Shown: positions 52,307 to 61,697, counted from the stretch's first letter. The stretch is 64,000 nt of DNA from Sheuella amnicola (GCF_010499255.1 NZ_JAAGRN010000005.1:248001-312000), one strand, 5' to 3'. Program-made: numbers and translations. The notes: generated by a model from the sequence alone, not told the origin.

Positions 52307-53707
52307 TTATTTTGTTATCTCATAATAACTTCTAAATACTGGCCAGACGACCCCACCTTGCTTTATATTTTTTCTTGCCAACATTACCCACTCATCATTG
52401 CTTGTTGGAATTGTTATATTTTTTTTGTTTATTGCTTCATTATTTTCAAATAATTTATTTTTTTTAATATCTTCTATTTTTTCAATTACTTTTATTTTTA
52501 CTTTTGGCTCAACTTCGGCCATAAGGTATCCCATTATAAGCAAACCCGATACGACGCTGATTATTTTATTTATTTTTTCAACCTTCTTCATTACAATTCC
52601 AACTATCCAAGCATAACCTAGTACAACTATTGCTTGTGATGCAATCCATTGTCTTGGTAATATCCAATATGATTGAGTGTATGATATAAATGCTAGTAGT
52701 GAAGAAATAATTAATGCGCCTATGATCATAATTGATGGCTCTACAAACTCTTTTATATTTATTTTATTTTTTCTTGGCAGAATTACATAAATCAATGGGC
52801 AGAATACCGCTAGAGAGATATATATCCGCGCATTACTTATAAATGCAAAGTGACTAAATGCCGTAAACTCCACCCATAATGTTTGTGTTATCCACTGAAA
52901 TGGATCGAATTTAAATATTTCAGTTCTTGTTCTTAACCACGTCAAACTTCCCAAACCAATTGTCAGTACTAATACTGTACATGCTAATTGAACATTTATT
53001 AAATTAGCCAATTCCTTCATTTTCAAACGTTTTTGATTATTGAACCATTTACTCCATATCGAAAAAATACATACTGCGAACCAATATAAAATAAAATAGG
53101 GATGCATTAGAGCACCCCATAACACCGAACTCCAACCTAAAATATTTACTATTGCTTTATCTCTATTGTCTTCAGTTATCGAGTAATAGGCTAACACTCC
53201 CACTACTGAAGATGCCAATGGCATGTATGGCCTTGCCTCTCCAATATAATTCATCAAATTAACTTGTCCAAATAATGCAACTACATAAGCAATTTGACCT
53301 ATCAACCCTATTTTTTTTGCCCTTAAAAAAATTATTCCTGCAATGATTAGTAAGCATCCGCTAATTAAACTTGGCAATCTCATTGCAAACGCATTTGCAC
53401 CAAAAATTTTAAGCAAATAGTAATCAATTAACATATAAAAGCCAGTCTGGCCATGATTAAATGTTTTCGTGGTTTTATCGATTACTTTTAATACTTCTAC
53501 TGTACTTTCAAATCCGCCGAGTGCAAAATGAAGGAACTCATCAATCCATATTGGCTTTGCGTAAGGAATATACAGCGCTAACAATGCTACTGAAATTATA
53601 AACAATATGCTGTTTGTGCACCAAGTATAAATTAAACGATTTCTCCTCGTTCTTTCTTTTATTAAGAATGAACTGATGTCATTTAATTTATTTTTTTTAA
53701 TATTCAT
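52307..53707 (-). CDS. GT-C-like membrane glycosyltransferase
   Basis: A 466-residue polytopic protein with about ten helices, AT-rich in sequence. The first extracytoplasmic loop after helix one reads IPYAKPIWIDEFLHFALGGF near residue 47, with an Asp-Glu pair as in GT-C enzymes (ArnT, PMT), followed by FGANAFAMRLPSLISGCLLI, a pattern common in family 39-like members. A soluble C-terminal tail follows (after about 420). It overlaps the stop of the upstream membrane-protein gene by four bases (ATGA), so the two are co-translated. Inferred to transfer a sugar from a polyprenyl-phosphate donor in the periplasm. Confidence 0.75.
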   Translation of the reverse strand: MNIKKNKLNDISSFLIKERTRRNRLIYTWCTNSILFIISVALLALYIPYAKPIWIDEFLHFALGGFESTVEVLKVIDKTTKTFNHGQTGFYMLIDYYLLKIFGANAFAMRLPSLISGCLLIIAGIIFLRAKKIGLIGQIAYVVALFGQVNLMNYIGEARPYMPLASSVVGVLAYYSITEDNRDKAIVNILGWSSVLWGALMHPYFILYWFAVCIFSIWSKWFNNQKRLKMKELANLINVQLACTVLVLTIGLGSLTWLRTRTEIFKFDPFQWITQTLWVEFTAFSHFAFISNARIYISLAVFCPLIYVILPRKNKINIKEFVEPSIMIIGALIISSLLAFISYTQSYWILPRQWIASQAIVVLGYAWIVGIVMKKVEKINKIISVVSGLLIMGYLMAEVEPKVKIKVIEKIEDIKKNKLFENNEAINKKNITIPTSNDEWVMLARKNIKQGGVVWPVFRSYYEITK

Positions 53708-55260
53708 TCTCTTACTACATATAATTTAATTTTTTCATCTTCGAATACTGAATCAAAATTTCCACTTTTATTCAGTATATTCGCAATATTGATCCATTCA
53801 ACATCATTACATTTGTCTATCAGAATATACTTCGGACGATATTTCTCAATAACTAATAATCGATCTTTTTCTTCCGTTTTTGGATTAAAAAATTCTTCTA
53901 CATCACTAAATCTCTGATCGTGATCTTTTACAAACGCATGAGGCAATGTCAACGTAATAATCTTTGCACCAAATGTTGGCAGAATCCAACTTGTTCTTGC
54001 ATTTGCTAAAATTAAATCATCTGGATTAATTTTATTTATTAATATATTTAAGTATCCAAAAGTTTGTTGATTCAGTATTTGTCGTCCGTGCACAATACTA
54101 TTTGTTATTGTCAATAATCTCGTTATCGACGATTTTATCGTTGCGTAAAATGCCATGAATAAAATCGTGATTATTAAAATATGAATATATTTAACGATGT
54201 AACGATTTTTTTGGTATATATAGCTCTCTAGTTCCGCAATACGCAGGGCAAATATTATTTGAATCAACATGACGATATAACTTATAACTCGACCATATGA
54301 ATATTTATTCGTAATCCACGCTAATATATATATTCCCATTAATAGCATTATTAATACTAAAATCTTTCTACTTTCTACCTTAAAGATTTTTTTTATAAAA
54401 ATAGGGATTGTGATAAATACTGGCCATAATGTCAATATCACATTGTCATATACGCCTTTGTTTGAAAGGTGGTACACATTTGCTTCTCCTTTCAATAAAT
54501 CTATAAGTGGGTAGTATGGCCACAACAAGGCTCCACACACAGCACAAAGGAGCAGGCTTATTAAAATTACTGTTTTTTGAGTCTTATTTTGATTATGAAC
54601 TACTGTTCCGGCAACAACTCCAGTGCAAAGAAATATAAATGCAACCGCATGCGTTAATAAAACGCATATTGTTATCAGTAAAACTCCAATTAAATATTTG
54701 CTTTCTCTTGTCGTGTTTAATTTATTATTTAGTGCAATTCCTATTAATGCTAATCCTGTTGCAAATGATGAAGGATATGGAAGAGAAAAATTAATTATAT
54801 TGCTGTGAAAAAAACCACTGTAATTCCACGGATTCTTGCCCCAGAAATATAGAATCAATAATAAACTATAGAAATAGGTGGCCCTTTTATGTTCTTGATA
54901 ATTTGTACTAATAAATACTTTTACTCCGTAGAGCAGTAAGCTCAAATTTATAATCCCAAATAGGCTTAAACTTTCTACTGAGTTCAAATGACATAGCTTT
55001 GCCACCATTGCAACTAGCAAGCTATAGGGCGTAAGAAATACATGAGGTAAATCGATACCTAGCTGAGGATGATGCGGGTGCCACGGACGACGAATGAGTT
55101 CACTGACAGCAGCGCTGTGGTCCCAAAAATCATCTACCCACACCCCGTTGGATGCATGGAGTAGATAACCAAGAAAAACACCCGTTAGTAGTAATGGGGT
55201 GCGGAATCTATATAACCATTCGTCCATAACACCGCCAGTGTTTGATGGCAATGCTGCCAT
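53704..55260 (-). CDS. Large polytopic membrane protein, GT-C-like
   Basis: Up to 518 residues with about eleven helices. The first loop holds HASNGVWVDDFWDHSAAVSE near residue 40 (an acidic pair at the GT-C position), then HPHHPQLGIDLPHVFLTPYS. A C-terminal extracytoplasmic domain of about 120 residues contains FGAKIITLTLPHAFVKDHDQ and PKYILIDKCNDVEW. The start could be 55260 or the ATG at 55227 (MDEWLYRFRT). The family is not firmly recognised; a GT-C-type transferase is the best match. It forms a coupled pair with the 466-residue protein, and lies at the border between the AT-rich stretch and the preceding, more GC-rich genes. Confidence 0.7.
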   Translation of the reverse strand: MAALPSNTGGVMDEWLYRFRTPLLLTGVFLGYLLHASNGVWVDDFWDHSAAVSELIRRPWHPHHPQLGIDLPHVFLTPYSLLVAMVAKLCHLNSVESLSLFGIINLSLLLYGVKVFISTNYQEHKRATYFYSLLLILYFWGKNPWNYSGFFHSNIINFSLPYPSSFATGLALIGIALNNKLNTTRESKYLIGVLLITICVLLTHAVAFIFLCTGVVAGTVVHNQNKTQKTVILISLLLCAVCGALLWPYYPLIDLLKGEANVYHLSNKGVYDNVILTLWPVFITIPIFIKKIFKVESRKILVLIMLLMGIYILAWITNKYSYGRVISYIVMLIQIIFALRIAELESYIYQKNRYIVKYIHILIITILFMAFYATIKSSITRLLTITNSIVHGRQILNQQTFGYLNILINKINPDDLILANARTSWILPTFGAKIITLTLPHAFVKDHDQRFSDVEEFFNPKTEEKDRLLVIEKYRPKYILIDKCNDVEWINIANILNKSGNFDSVFEDEKIKLYVVRE

Positions 55261-55293
55261 TACGGTGCAAAGTCACCCTTTTAAATGCTTCGC

Positions 55294-56022
55294 TCACTTC
55301 ACAACCTTTTTGTACACACTCAAAATACTTTTACCTAGTGCGTGTCCAGTCAGAGGGTCAGTGATTCGTGAGACAGGTACCATCAGACGATCCCATATTT
55401 TTACTTGTCCCAGTGTTGGATTTCCTGATTTGAGCAACAATTTATTGCCCAAACTCGCTAGCATTCCAACGCTATCCATGTACTTCAAACAAACAATCTC
55501 GAGGCTATCAGGTTTGATTGCTTTTAGTTTCTGCTTGTTATAGCGGCGACAGTGTCCGACCTGTCGATCAAATTCTGTAAACAGGTATTGATGAGCAGGA
55601 GACAATACGATGACATGTCCACCCGGTTTTAAGTGCTTTGCAATATTTTCAAGCTCGGTTCTATCTTCTTCGATGTGCTCGAGCACATCGATATATAAAA
55701 CAGTATCGAACAATTCGTCAGCGGACAAATCATGTGCAGTACCGACTCTCACCTCTATTGAAGACGGGATTGTTCCATTTTGTTGCCCTTGCACAATTCG
55801 TTCGACGAGCTTGGGGTCCGGTTCTAGTTCGACCCAAGTTTTGTATGTTCTTCTGCTCAGGTTAATTGCCGTCGCGCCAATTCCGGCACCGACATCCAAC
55901 ACTTCTTCTCCCAGATAGGGTGCAATCATTTTGGCCCAGTAGGCCTTCCAATTTTTGACATGACTGAACACATCAAGCTCAGAGCCAACGTAATCTATTT
56001 CTGTGCCCGAACGATTGGTCAT
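55294..56022 (-). CDS. Class I SAM-dependent methyltransferase (UbiG-like)
   Basis: A 242-residue cytoplasmic methyltransferase. The cofactor loop is EVLDVGAGIGATAINLSRRT near residue 39, then the acidic residue in VELEPDPKL, LYIDVLEHIEEDRTELENIA near 108 and LKPGGHVIVLSPAHQYLFTE. The C-terminal part has FDRQVGHCRRYNKQKLKAI near 151, a common feature of sugar or lipid-linked substrate methyltransferases in glycan clusters. It sits between the membrane-protein gene at 53704 and the 590-residue one at 56072. Its base composition is nearer to the rest of the window than to the AT-rich block downstream. Confidence 0.92.
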   Translation of the reverse strand: MTNRSGTEIDYVGSELDVFSHVKNWKAYWAKMIAPYLGEEVLDVGAGIGATAINLSRRTYKTWVELEPDPKLVERIVQGQQNGTIPSSIEVRVGTAHDLSADELFDTVLYIDVLEHIEEDRTELENIAKHLKPGGHVIVLSPAHQYLFTEFDRQVGHCRRYNKQKLKAIKPDSLEIVCLKYMDSVGMLASLGNKLLLKSGNPTLGQVKIWDRLMVPVSRITDPLTGHALGKSILSVYKKVVK

Positions 56023-56071
56023 GTATGGATATTCCTGTTTTTTTATTTCGTAAAAAGCAAAAATCTATTAT

Positions 56072-57844
56072 TTACTTCTGGTTCATCACTTTGACGGTGT
56101 AGTAAAAATCGTTCGCGAGTCCAAACCGGTTCAAATTCAAAAATATATTCTTTTGCTTTGCTAAATTTTCATTAAATATTGATGCACATGGCAAAGCTTG
56201 ATCCCAGCACTGGGCACCTGTTGTCGGTACCCAAACGGTCAATCCCGTTGATGTTGTCTTCCCTTCAACTGCTTGAGTTGGGATCTCTTTCCATCCGCTC
56301 AGTGATATTGAATTCAAGCCTGTCAATTTCAGTGAAGCTAGGCAAATACACACCATTCCTATGTTGATCAGTGCTTTTTGACTTCCACACCAAGTTTTGT
56401 GTGTCTGAACAAACAACAATCGAATACCTGCTGCCCAAAACCAAATAGACAATGCAATGCTTAACACCGGAATCGACCCTAGAAAACGGGGATCAGGTGC
56501 TGTTGTAAACCAAAAAATCAATGTGGCGATTAGCGGCAAATAAAGCGGAGATAAAACGCCCACGACTCGTCGCATTTTATCAACTAACAATAAAAGAAAC
56601 GCCGCCAACATCAGGGTCACTGCTGAACCCAGAAAGAGCGACGTCCAAAAGGACATCGACTTAATCCAGATGGGTACCCACGCCCAACTTGCCAAAGCCC
56701 AGCTCGGATCCAGCACCCCAGGCATACGCGCCCAACTTTTGATCAGATCCGCCTCAAACCGGACAAACTCAACCGGCATGGACCAAGGTAAATCCGCTGC
56801 TCCGAAAATAATCCCTGGAAACAATGGAAATCCTGATAACAAATACCCTCGACTAAGGTGAACAACTGCCATCAGCAACAGAATGACGAGCAAAATCATC
56901 CACTTTACTAAATGTTGCTTTATTTCCGCTTGACACTTCCACATCAAGATTGCAATGCACGTCAGAGCAAATAAAGCGCCCGTCAGTTTAATTGTCGTCA
57001 TTGTTAGGCAAAGCACCATCAACGTGCTGACATCTCTTAGCTTTTGTTCTTCTTCGTCCAATACTGGTCGTGCAGAACCGCCGAGTATTCTGAAAAGTAA
57101 AAGAAAGGCGGCTACCTGAACCAAGCCAATCACGCCATCAGGAGCCGGATTCGCTACACTGCTTGCAACATAGCCAAAGTAAATAAATAGCGTTCCGCCA
57201 AACACCCTCCGCCATATCCGGTCTTGTCTGAGCCCTACCTCAACGACTGTGGCTACCGACAAAAGCAGCAAAAACAATCCACCGCTGGCGTACCCCTTAC
57301 CCCAGAAAGGTGCGAGATTTAATAAAGCCAAAAAATTAAAGTGGGATTGGTTAAACGCAAAACGCCAGTGGAGATTACCCAAACCTGGCACGAGTGGGTA
57401 CTCGTTTAGCCAACGAATCGTTTCAAAATGGTACAGCCCAGAATCATAATTGTTTGGCACCCCCATCGCGCGCAAACACCACAAGAAAACAATCAAGCCA
57501 CCCAACAGCGCGTAAAACCAATGTTTACGAATTGAATGCCTTATTGAGACGACTAATGACATGCAATGGAGGGGGGCGCCGGCCTTGCAGCCAATCAATC
57601 CAACCACGCCAATGCCTACTGTCATTTTCCAGTCAACCGGAAAAAATACGTGTAAAAAATCGATGAGACCTAGGACAATGCCAAAACCGAGCCATATGGT
57701 GACCGTGTCAGGGCGTGAACACAATTCAAAGCCGATTAGTTTGAGCGTCAGTCGACCCCACCCCAACAACACAACTGCAGTCAGGCCCAGCATCATCGCC
57801 AGGGGCAACAAACTCAGCAGAAGATTGACGATCTGCTCAATCAC
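56072..57844 (-). CDS. Large polytopic membrane protein (LIC_10190-like)
   Basis: A 590-residue protein with about thirteen helices and a GTG start at 57844. Features are MGVPNNYDSGLYHFETIRWL near residue 128 and NEYPLVPGLGNLHWRFAFNQ near 148, then SHFNFLALLNLAPFWGKGYA, which resemble the LIC_10190 group of membrane proteins in glycan clusters; the acidic residue in YDSGLYH could play the role of the GT-C aspartate. Near the C-terminus is a short extracytoplasmic domain with VWVPTTGAQCWDQALPCASI. It overlaps the stop of the upstream SGNH gene by eight bases, so it is co-translated with it. Function inferred only: periplasmic sugar transfer or export of a glycan. Confidence 0.75.
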   Translation of the reverse strand: MIEQIVNLLLSLLPLAMMLGLTAVVLLGWGRLTLKLIGFELCSRPDTVTIWLGFGIVLGLIDFLHVFFPVDWKMTVGIGVVGLIGCKAGAPLHCMSLVVSIRHSIRKHWFYALLGGLIVFLWCLRAMGVPNNYDSGLYHFETIRWLNEYPLVPGLGNLHWRFAFNQSHFNFLALLNLAPFWGKGYASGGLFLLLLSVATVVEVGLRQDRIWRRVFGGTLFIYFGYVASSVANPAPDGVIGLVQVAAFLLLFRILGGSARPVLDEEEQKLRDVSTLMVLCLTMTTIKLTGALFALTCIAILMWKCQAEIKQHLVKWMILLVILLLMAVVHLSRGYLLSGFPLFPGIIFGAADLPWSMPVEFVRFEADLIKSWARMPGVLDPSWALASWAWVPIWIKSMSFWTSLFLGSAVTLMLAAFLLLLVDKMRRVVGVLSPLYLPLIATLIFWFTTAPDPRFLGSIPVLSIALSIWFWAAGIRLLFVQTHKTWCGSQKALINIGMVCICLASLKLTGLNSISLSGWKEIPTQAVEGKTTSTGLTVWVPTTGAQCWDQALPCASIFNENLAKQKNIFLNLNRFGLANDFYYTVKVMNQK

Positions 57845-59045
57845 CTTTTTTATCCTGTACCGGTCGATTGTTTTGCTGACGGCTCTTTAGAGTATTCGTG
57901 AACAGATACTCGGCCATCATTGACGCGGCGACAGGCGTAATATGATTTTCATCGGCAGTCAGAAAATACGGGGTGAAGTTACCTTCTGCGATACGAGCCT
58001 CAAACGATGACCGCATATATTCCGTTGGATCGATCAACTCCACACCCAGGCTTTGGGCAAACTCTGCAAGCTTGGCTCTTGGATCAATGGTTGCACAACT
58101 AAAGTCATAGTTCAGATAGTTGTATTGCGGGTGATACCCCTTGCGATCAATATCAAATAAAAGCGGCGAGATCACAATGCTGAGCTTCGCTCCCTTTGCA
58201 TCGGCGACACCTTTCAGCTCTTCGAGCGCTGTTCTGAAATTCTTCCACAACAACTGACTTTCTTCAGCGTATTTTTTGCTTCCGTACGTCCATGTATAAG
58301 GACCAAGAGCGTTTAAATCCCGTGCCATGCAGTCGCCCGACGTTTTACGTGTCATTTTGCCCGCATAGTGCTGAGCCACGCGCAGAAATACCGAATAATT
58401 CATGTATTCCGCACGAACTGATGATAAAAAGCGGGCCTTCTCCGACGTGTGAGATGCCGCCGCATCCGCATTCGTTGAGGTCACCGTGGTTGCAGCGCTA
58501 TCCGATTTCGCAACCGGAGTAGTCTCATTTTTGGGGGGCTGTTGCGCCTGATGCAGTCCCTGGCGGCCATAGACTTCTGGCACGACATCATTGAAGTTGA
58601 ATTGATAAATGATTTCTTTCAGTTCAAGCTTTTCATGCTGCTTTAAATATTTTTCTATCTGACCGACTGAATCCTGCAAATTATTACCGTAGTAAGAGAG
58701 AGATAGAAACTCTGGAGCCTGCTGACCTTGCTCAAGCTTCAACATCTGTTGCAGGCGAACCCAGTAGATATCCTCATAAGCCATCCCGTAACCATGGGAT
58801 ATTGAATCGCCCAGAATAATGACCAGAGGCTTTTCAATTTTTAAGGCGTAGTTTTTGGTAGGGATTCTGATCGGCGGATTTTCTGTCAGATAAAAGTTTT
58901 TACCGAGCGTCTTACTGGCCGAATGAACTTGCCCCTCAAACTCGGGAAACACTAAGCGAGCAACGATCTCTGCAAAACCAAATAAAACAAACGTGACGAA
59001 TAACGTCGGTAGGCAGGCCTTAAGCAGGTTGATCAGTTTATTCAT
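57837..59045 (-). CDS. Membrane-anchored SGNH-type hydrolase or acyltransferase
   Basis: A 402-residue protein with one N-terminal helix (about residues 8-28) and an extracytoplasmic SGNH domain: PLVIILGDSISHGYGMAYED near residue 72 (nucleophile in GDS), FLSLSYYGNNLQDSVGQIEK near 108, and LTADENHITPVAASMMAEYL near 365 with the Asp and His pair. An Ala/Thr/Ser-rich linker of about 40 residues (TTPVAKSDSAATTVTSTNAD near 180) splits the domain, an unusual low-complexity insert. It resembles AlgJ/AlgX and other esterase-like O-acetylation factors. It lies between two polytopic membrane proteins (gap of 23 bases to one, overlap with the other), so it may modify the glycan they handle. Confidence 0.85.
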   Translation of the reverse strand: MNKLINLLKACLPTLFVTFVLFGFAEIVARLVFPEFEGQVHSASKTLGKNFYLTENPPIRIPTKNYALKIEKPLVIILGDSISHGYGMAYEDIYWVRLQQMLKLEQGQQAPEFLSLSYYGNNLQDSVGQIEKYLKQHEKLELKEIIYQFNFNDVVPEVYGRQGLHQAQQPPKNETTPVAKSDSAATTVTSTNADAAASHTSEKARFLSSVRAEYMNYSVFLRVAQHYAGKMTRKTSGDCMARDLNALGPYTWTYGSKKYAEESQLLWKNFRTALEELKGVADAKGAKLSIVISPLLFDIDRKGYHPQYNYLNYDFSCATIDPRAKLAEFAQSLGVELIDPTEYMRSSFEARIAEGNFTPYFLTADENHITPVAASMMAEYLFTNTLKSRQQNNRPVQDKKGD

Positions 59046-59068
59046 CGGGTATTTATTTTCGGCAGGAT

Positions 59069-60928
59069 TTAATTAACAGATTCAAGAGTGACAACCTTGC
59101 CATCTCGTGAAATGATTTTGTAGACGCCTTGCTGACTATTTTGCGTATTTACCGGAAACAAGCCAGCATTGTCATTCCAAAAGCGCTGATCGGCATTATA
59201 AATTGCAAGATAAGCATAGCCCTTGATTAACTGTTCGAGCGGCTGATTGCAGGACCAGACGTCTGCTTCGCTGTATTTCGCCCCGACTGACCAACAATTA
59301 TTCGGTAAAAACGGAATCATGGCGTAATCGAACATGTGCTTTTCGTAGCCATTTGTGTTCTGTGCAATGAAATAGACCTTTTCGCCGGTTTTAATGTGCT
59401 TTTTTACTTGTTCAGCTAGGGCGATTGCCTTTTTCTTCTGCGCTAAGGCATTGGGCTCAGACTGTATGCTTTTTAAATCAGCGTAAAACTTGCCAGGTAC
59501 CAAATAGAGCGATACTGCGACCAGTAGTGCAGGCGCAATCCACTGCATGGGACCTGTTGTTTGTGCACGGCATCTGCCAAGCTGACATACCAACAATAGG
59601 GCCCAGGCGAGCATGTACGTCCACGAATAGCGCTCAAAAGAAGCTAACCTGACCCCTTCGTACTCCGTAAAATAGACCAGATAGGTCCACAAGAGAAACA
59701 CATGGTAAGCCAACGCCCCTGTCACGATCGTCAAAAGTACGAGCAATTCCTTTCGGCGCTGACCATGCGGTGTCCAGGCAATCAGAAGGACGCCTAAGGC
59801 CGTCAGCCAGGCAAACAACTGAATCAAAGAAAGTTTGACGCCCAACGCCACCGGGCGGGACTCAAAATAGCCAGGTTGTTTGAGCGCCTCCAAAAGCTTG
59901 GCGACTGTTTTTTCGAGTCTGGGACGCAAGGCTTCTTGCCCGTAACTACTGAGACTCAAGGCCGGCATCCCATTGGGCTCAATCGCCAAGGTGTTCACAT
60001 ACCAGCGCCAGGAGAGCCAAACAAATACGATCGGCAAGGTAATCACGACAACAGCGACGCTTGTCGTCTTCAAGCGCGACCAAAAAGAGTGCAGCGGCTG
60101 TTTTTGACTAAGTAACCGCTTCAGTACGTAAACAGCTAAGACAATGGCTGTAAAAATGACGGCAACTTCTTTGATCAGTACAAAAGCACTCAAAACAAGC
60201 AGCAAGCTCAGATCATCCTGAGATGACTCGCTTTCTTTGGCTGCTAAAGCTAGCCCTACCGCAAAAAAGATCGCAACGAGTGAGTCTGAATAAATCGTGA
60301 CGTAGTCGGCATGAAAGAAATAAATCAACGTCAGCGCGGCGACAAAGGTCAATAACGCCGGACCTTCTTTTTTAACAACGGTCGCAACTACTGCAAGCAC
60401 TCCACTCAAAATAAAGAGATTCTGCGCAAACAGTATCTTTTTTTCGGACCAGCCTGCCATCACGGTCACGTAGTACTGGAATAGTTGCTGCCCGGGTGGA
60501 TAGTTTTTAAAGCTAATCGGCGATTGGGCCTGAATCAAGGCATTTGAATCAAAGATCAAGCGCTGACTTCTGGCCCAAAATGACAGCTCATCCCAAATCA
60601 AAAACATGAAATCATTTGCGATAGCCTGAAACAACAGGACAAAAGGCACCAAAAAAAGCAAGTACAGCCAAGTTTTTTTGATGCTGAACCGTGCTGCGAG
60701 CTCATCTTTACCGGTAATAACGGCATAGATCCCCAAAACAAGTCCGGCGCCAGAGACAAACTGCACGCCTAACGCAAGCTGACCAAATAGGGCAAAACCA
60801 TATAAGCCAACGACGATCAGACAAAAAGTCAAAAATGGGGCAACCAATGCACGCTGACCGCAACGCAACGTTAAAAACAGAACATAGCCCAGCGTAGAGG
60901 CGCTCAGTAAAGCTAGTTTCCAAATCAT
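59069..60928 (-). CDS. Large polytopic membrane protein, GT-C-like
   Basis: A 619-residue protein with about fourteen helices. A first long loop carries NDFMFLIWDELSFWARSQRL near residue 109 (Trp-Asp-Glu acidic pair), then PISFKNYPPGQQLFQYYVTV near 137, which is characteristic of GT-C-like transferases of polysaccharide loci. The C-terminal 130 residues form an extracytoplasmic domain (AEQVKKHIKTGEKVYFIAQN, NADQRFWNDNAG). It is the first gene of the minus-strand unit with the SGNH protein and 590-residue protein, and is divergent from the GT2/DUF2304 pair. The substrate is unknown. Confidence 0.75.
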   Translation of the reverse strand: MIWKLALLSASTLGYVLFLTLRCGQRALVAPFLTFCLIVVGLYGFALFGQLALGVQFVSGAGLVLGIYAVITGKDELAARFSIKKTWLYLLFLVPFVLLFQAIANDFMFLIWDELSFWARSQRLIFDSNALIQAQSPISFKNYPPGQQLFQYYVTVMAGWSEKKILFAQNLFILSGVLAVVATVVKKEGPALLTFVAALTLIYFFHADYVTIYSDSLVAIFFAVGLALAAKESESSQDDLSLLLVLSAFVLIKEVAVIFTAIVLAVYVLKRLLSQKQPLHSFWSRLKTTSVAVVVITLPIVFVWLSWRWYVNTLAIEPNGMPALSLSSYGQEALRPRLEKTVAKLLEALKQPGYFESRPVALGVKLSLIQLFAWLTALGVLLIAWTPHGQRRKELLVLLTIVTGALAYHVFLLWTYLVYFTEYEGVRLASFERYSWTYMLAWALLLVCQLGRCRAQTTGPMQWIAPALLVAVSLYLVPGKFYADLKSIQSEPNALAQKKKAIALAEQVKKHIKTGEKVYFIAQNTNGYEKHMFDYAMIPFLPNNCWSVGAKYSEADVWSCNQPLEQLIKGYAYLAIYNADQRFWNDNAGLFPVNTQNSQQGVYKIISRDGKVVTLESVN

Positions 60929-60953
60929 TTAGAAGTCTGACCTCTAGGTTGTT

Positions 60954-60962
60954 TGTTAAAAT
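60954..60962 (+). promoter_or_regulatory. Possible extended -10 element for the GT2 gene
   Basis: TGTTAAAAT has the TGn-TAAAAT form of an extended -10 box, about 50 bases upstream of the GT2 start, in the 85-base gap between divergent genes. There is no good -35 box at the proper distance. Confidence 0.3.
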
Positions 60963-61013
60963 CGCATCGAATCAGGTTCACTCTGCAAAGCACCTTATAA
61001 AAGCACACTTCGA

Positions 61014-61697
61014 ATGGACATATCCAAAGTCTGGCTGGTCATCGCTGCCTTCAACGAAGGCGGCATGATCACGGAAGTGATCAAACTATCAGGCGCCACT
61101 TTTCCGAATATTGTGGTGGTCGATGACGGTTCTAGTGACTCAACCGCTACTTTAGCCTGCGAAGCGGGCGCCACAGTTGTCTGCCACCCAATTAATCTGG
61201 GACAAGGCGCGGCGATTCAGACCGGAATCGACTTTGCCTTGCAATCCGGCGCGGATATTATTATCACCTTCGATGCCGATGGACAGCACCGCATCGAAGA
61301 TGCATTAACACTTGCCAGAGCCGTCGCTCAGAATGAGGCAGATATTGTCTGCGGCAGCCGCTTCTTGGGGATCGAGTCCACTACGATGCCCAAAGCCAAG
61401 CGCCTGACTCTCAAACTCGCCGCCTTATTTACCCGATTTTCCTCAGGTGTCCCGGTGACGGATGCGCACAACGGCCTAAGGGCCATCTCCCGCAGCGCAG
61501 CAAAAAAACTCAGGATTACTCAAAACCGGATGGCGCATGCCTCGGAAATCATTTCCCAGATCAAAGCACTCAAATTACGCTACAAAGAATACCCCGTACA
61601 AATCCTTTATACCGACTATTCGATTGCAAAGGGACAGAAAATTTCAAATGCAATCAATATCCTGATTGACCTTTTGTTCGGACGAATCAGCAAATGA
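61014..61697 (+). CDS. Family 2 glycosyltransferase (DPM1/ArnC-like)
   Basis: A 227-residue GT-A enzyme: AAFNEGGMITEVIKLSGATF at residue 11, VVVDDGSSDSTATLACEAGA near 35, the metal site in IIITFDADGQHRIEDALTLA near 83 and IVCGSRFLGIESTTMPKAK near 115. This is the polyprenyl-phosphate sugar synthase type (dolichol-phosphate mannose synthase-like), which loads a sugar on undecaprenyl phosphate. No membrane helices are present; the coupled DUF2304 protein (four-base overlap, ATGA) probably supplies the membrane anchor. Such a donor lipid is what the GT-C enzymes of the window would use, a coherent but unproven link. Confidence 0.92.
   Translation: MDISKVWLVIAAFNEGGMITEVIKLSGATFPNIVVVDDGSSDSTATLACEAGATVVCHPINLGQGAAIQTGIDFALQSGADIIITFDADGQHRIEDALTLARAVAQNEADIVCGSRFLGIESTTMPKAKRLTLKLAALFTRFSSGVPVTDAHNGLRAISRSAAKKLRITQNRMAHASEIISQIKALKLRYKEYPVQILYTDYSIAKGQKISNAINILIDLLFGRISK

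Noticed and set aside
52307-55260. Wzy-type polymerase assignment for one of the coupled membrane proteins
   Set aside because: Both have an acidic pair after the first helix and a C-terminal outer domain, closer to GT-C transferases; Wzy typically has a large central periplasmic loop, which I do not see.
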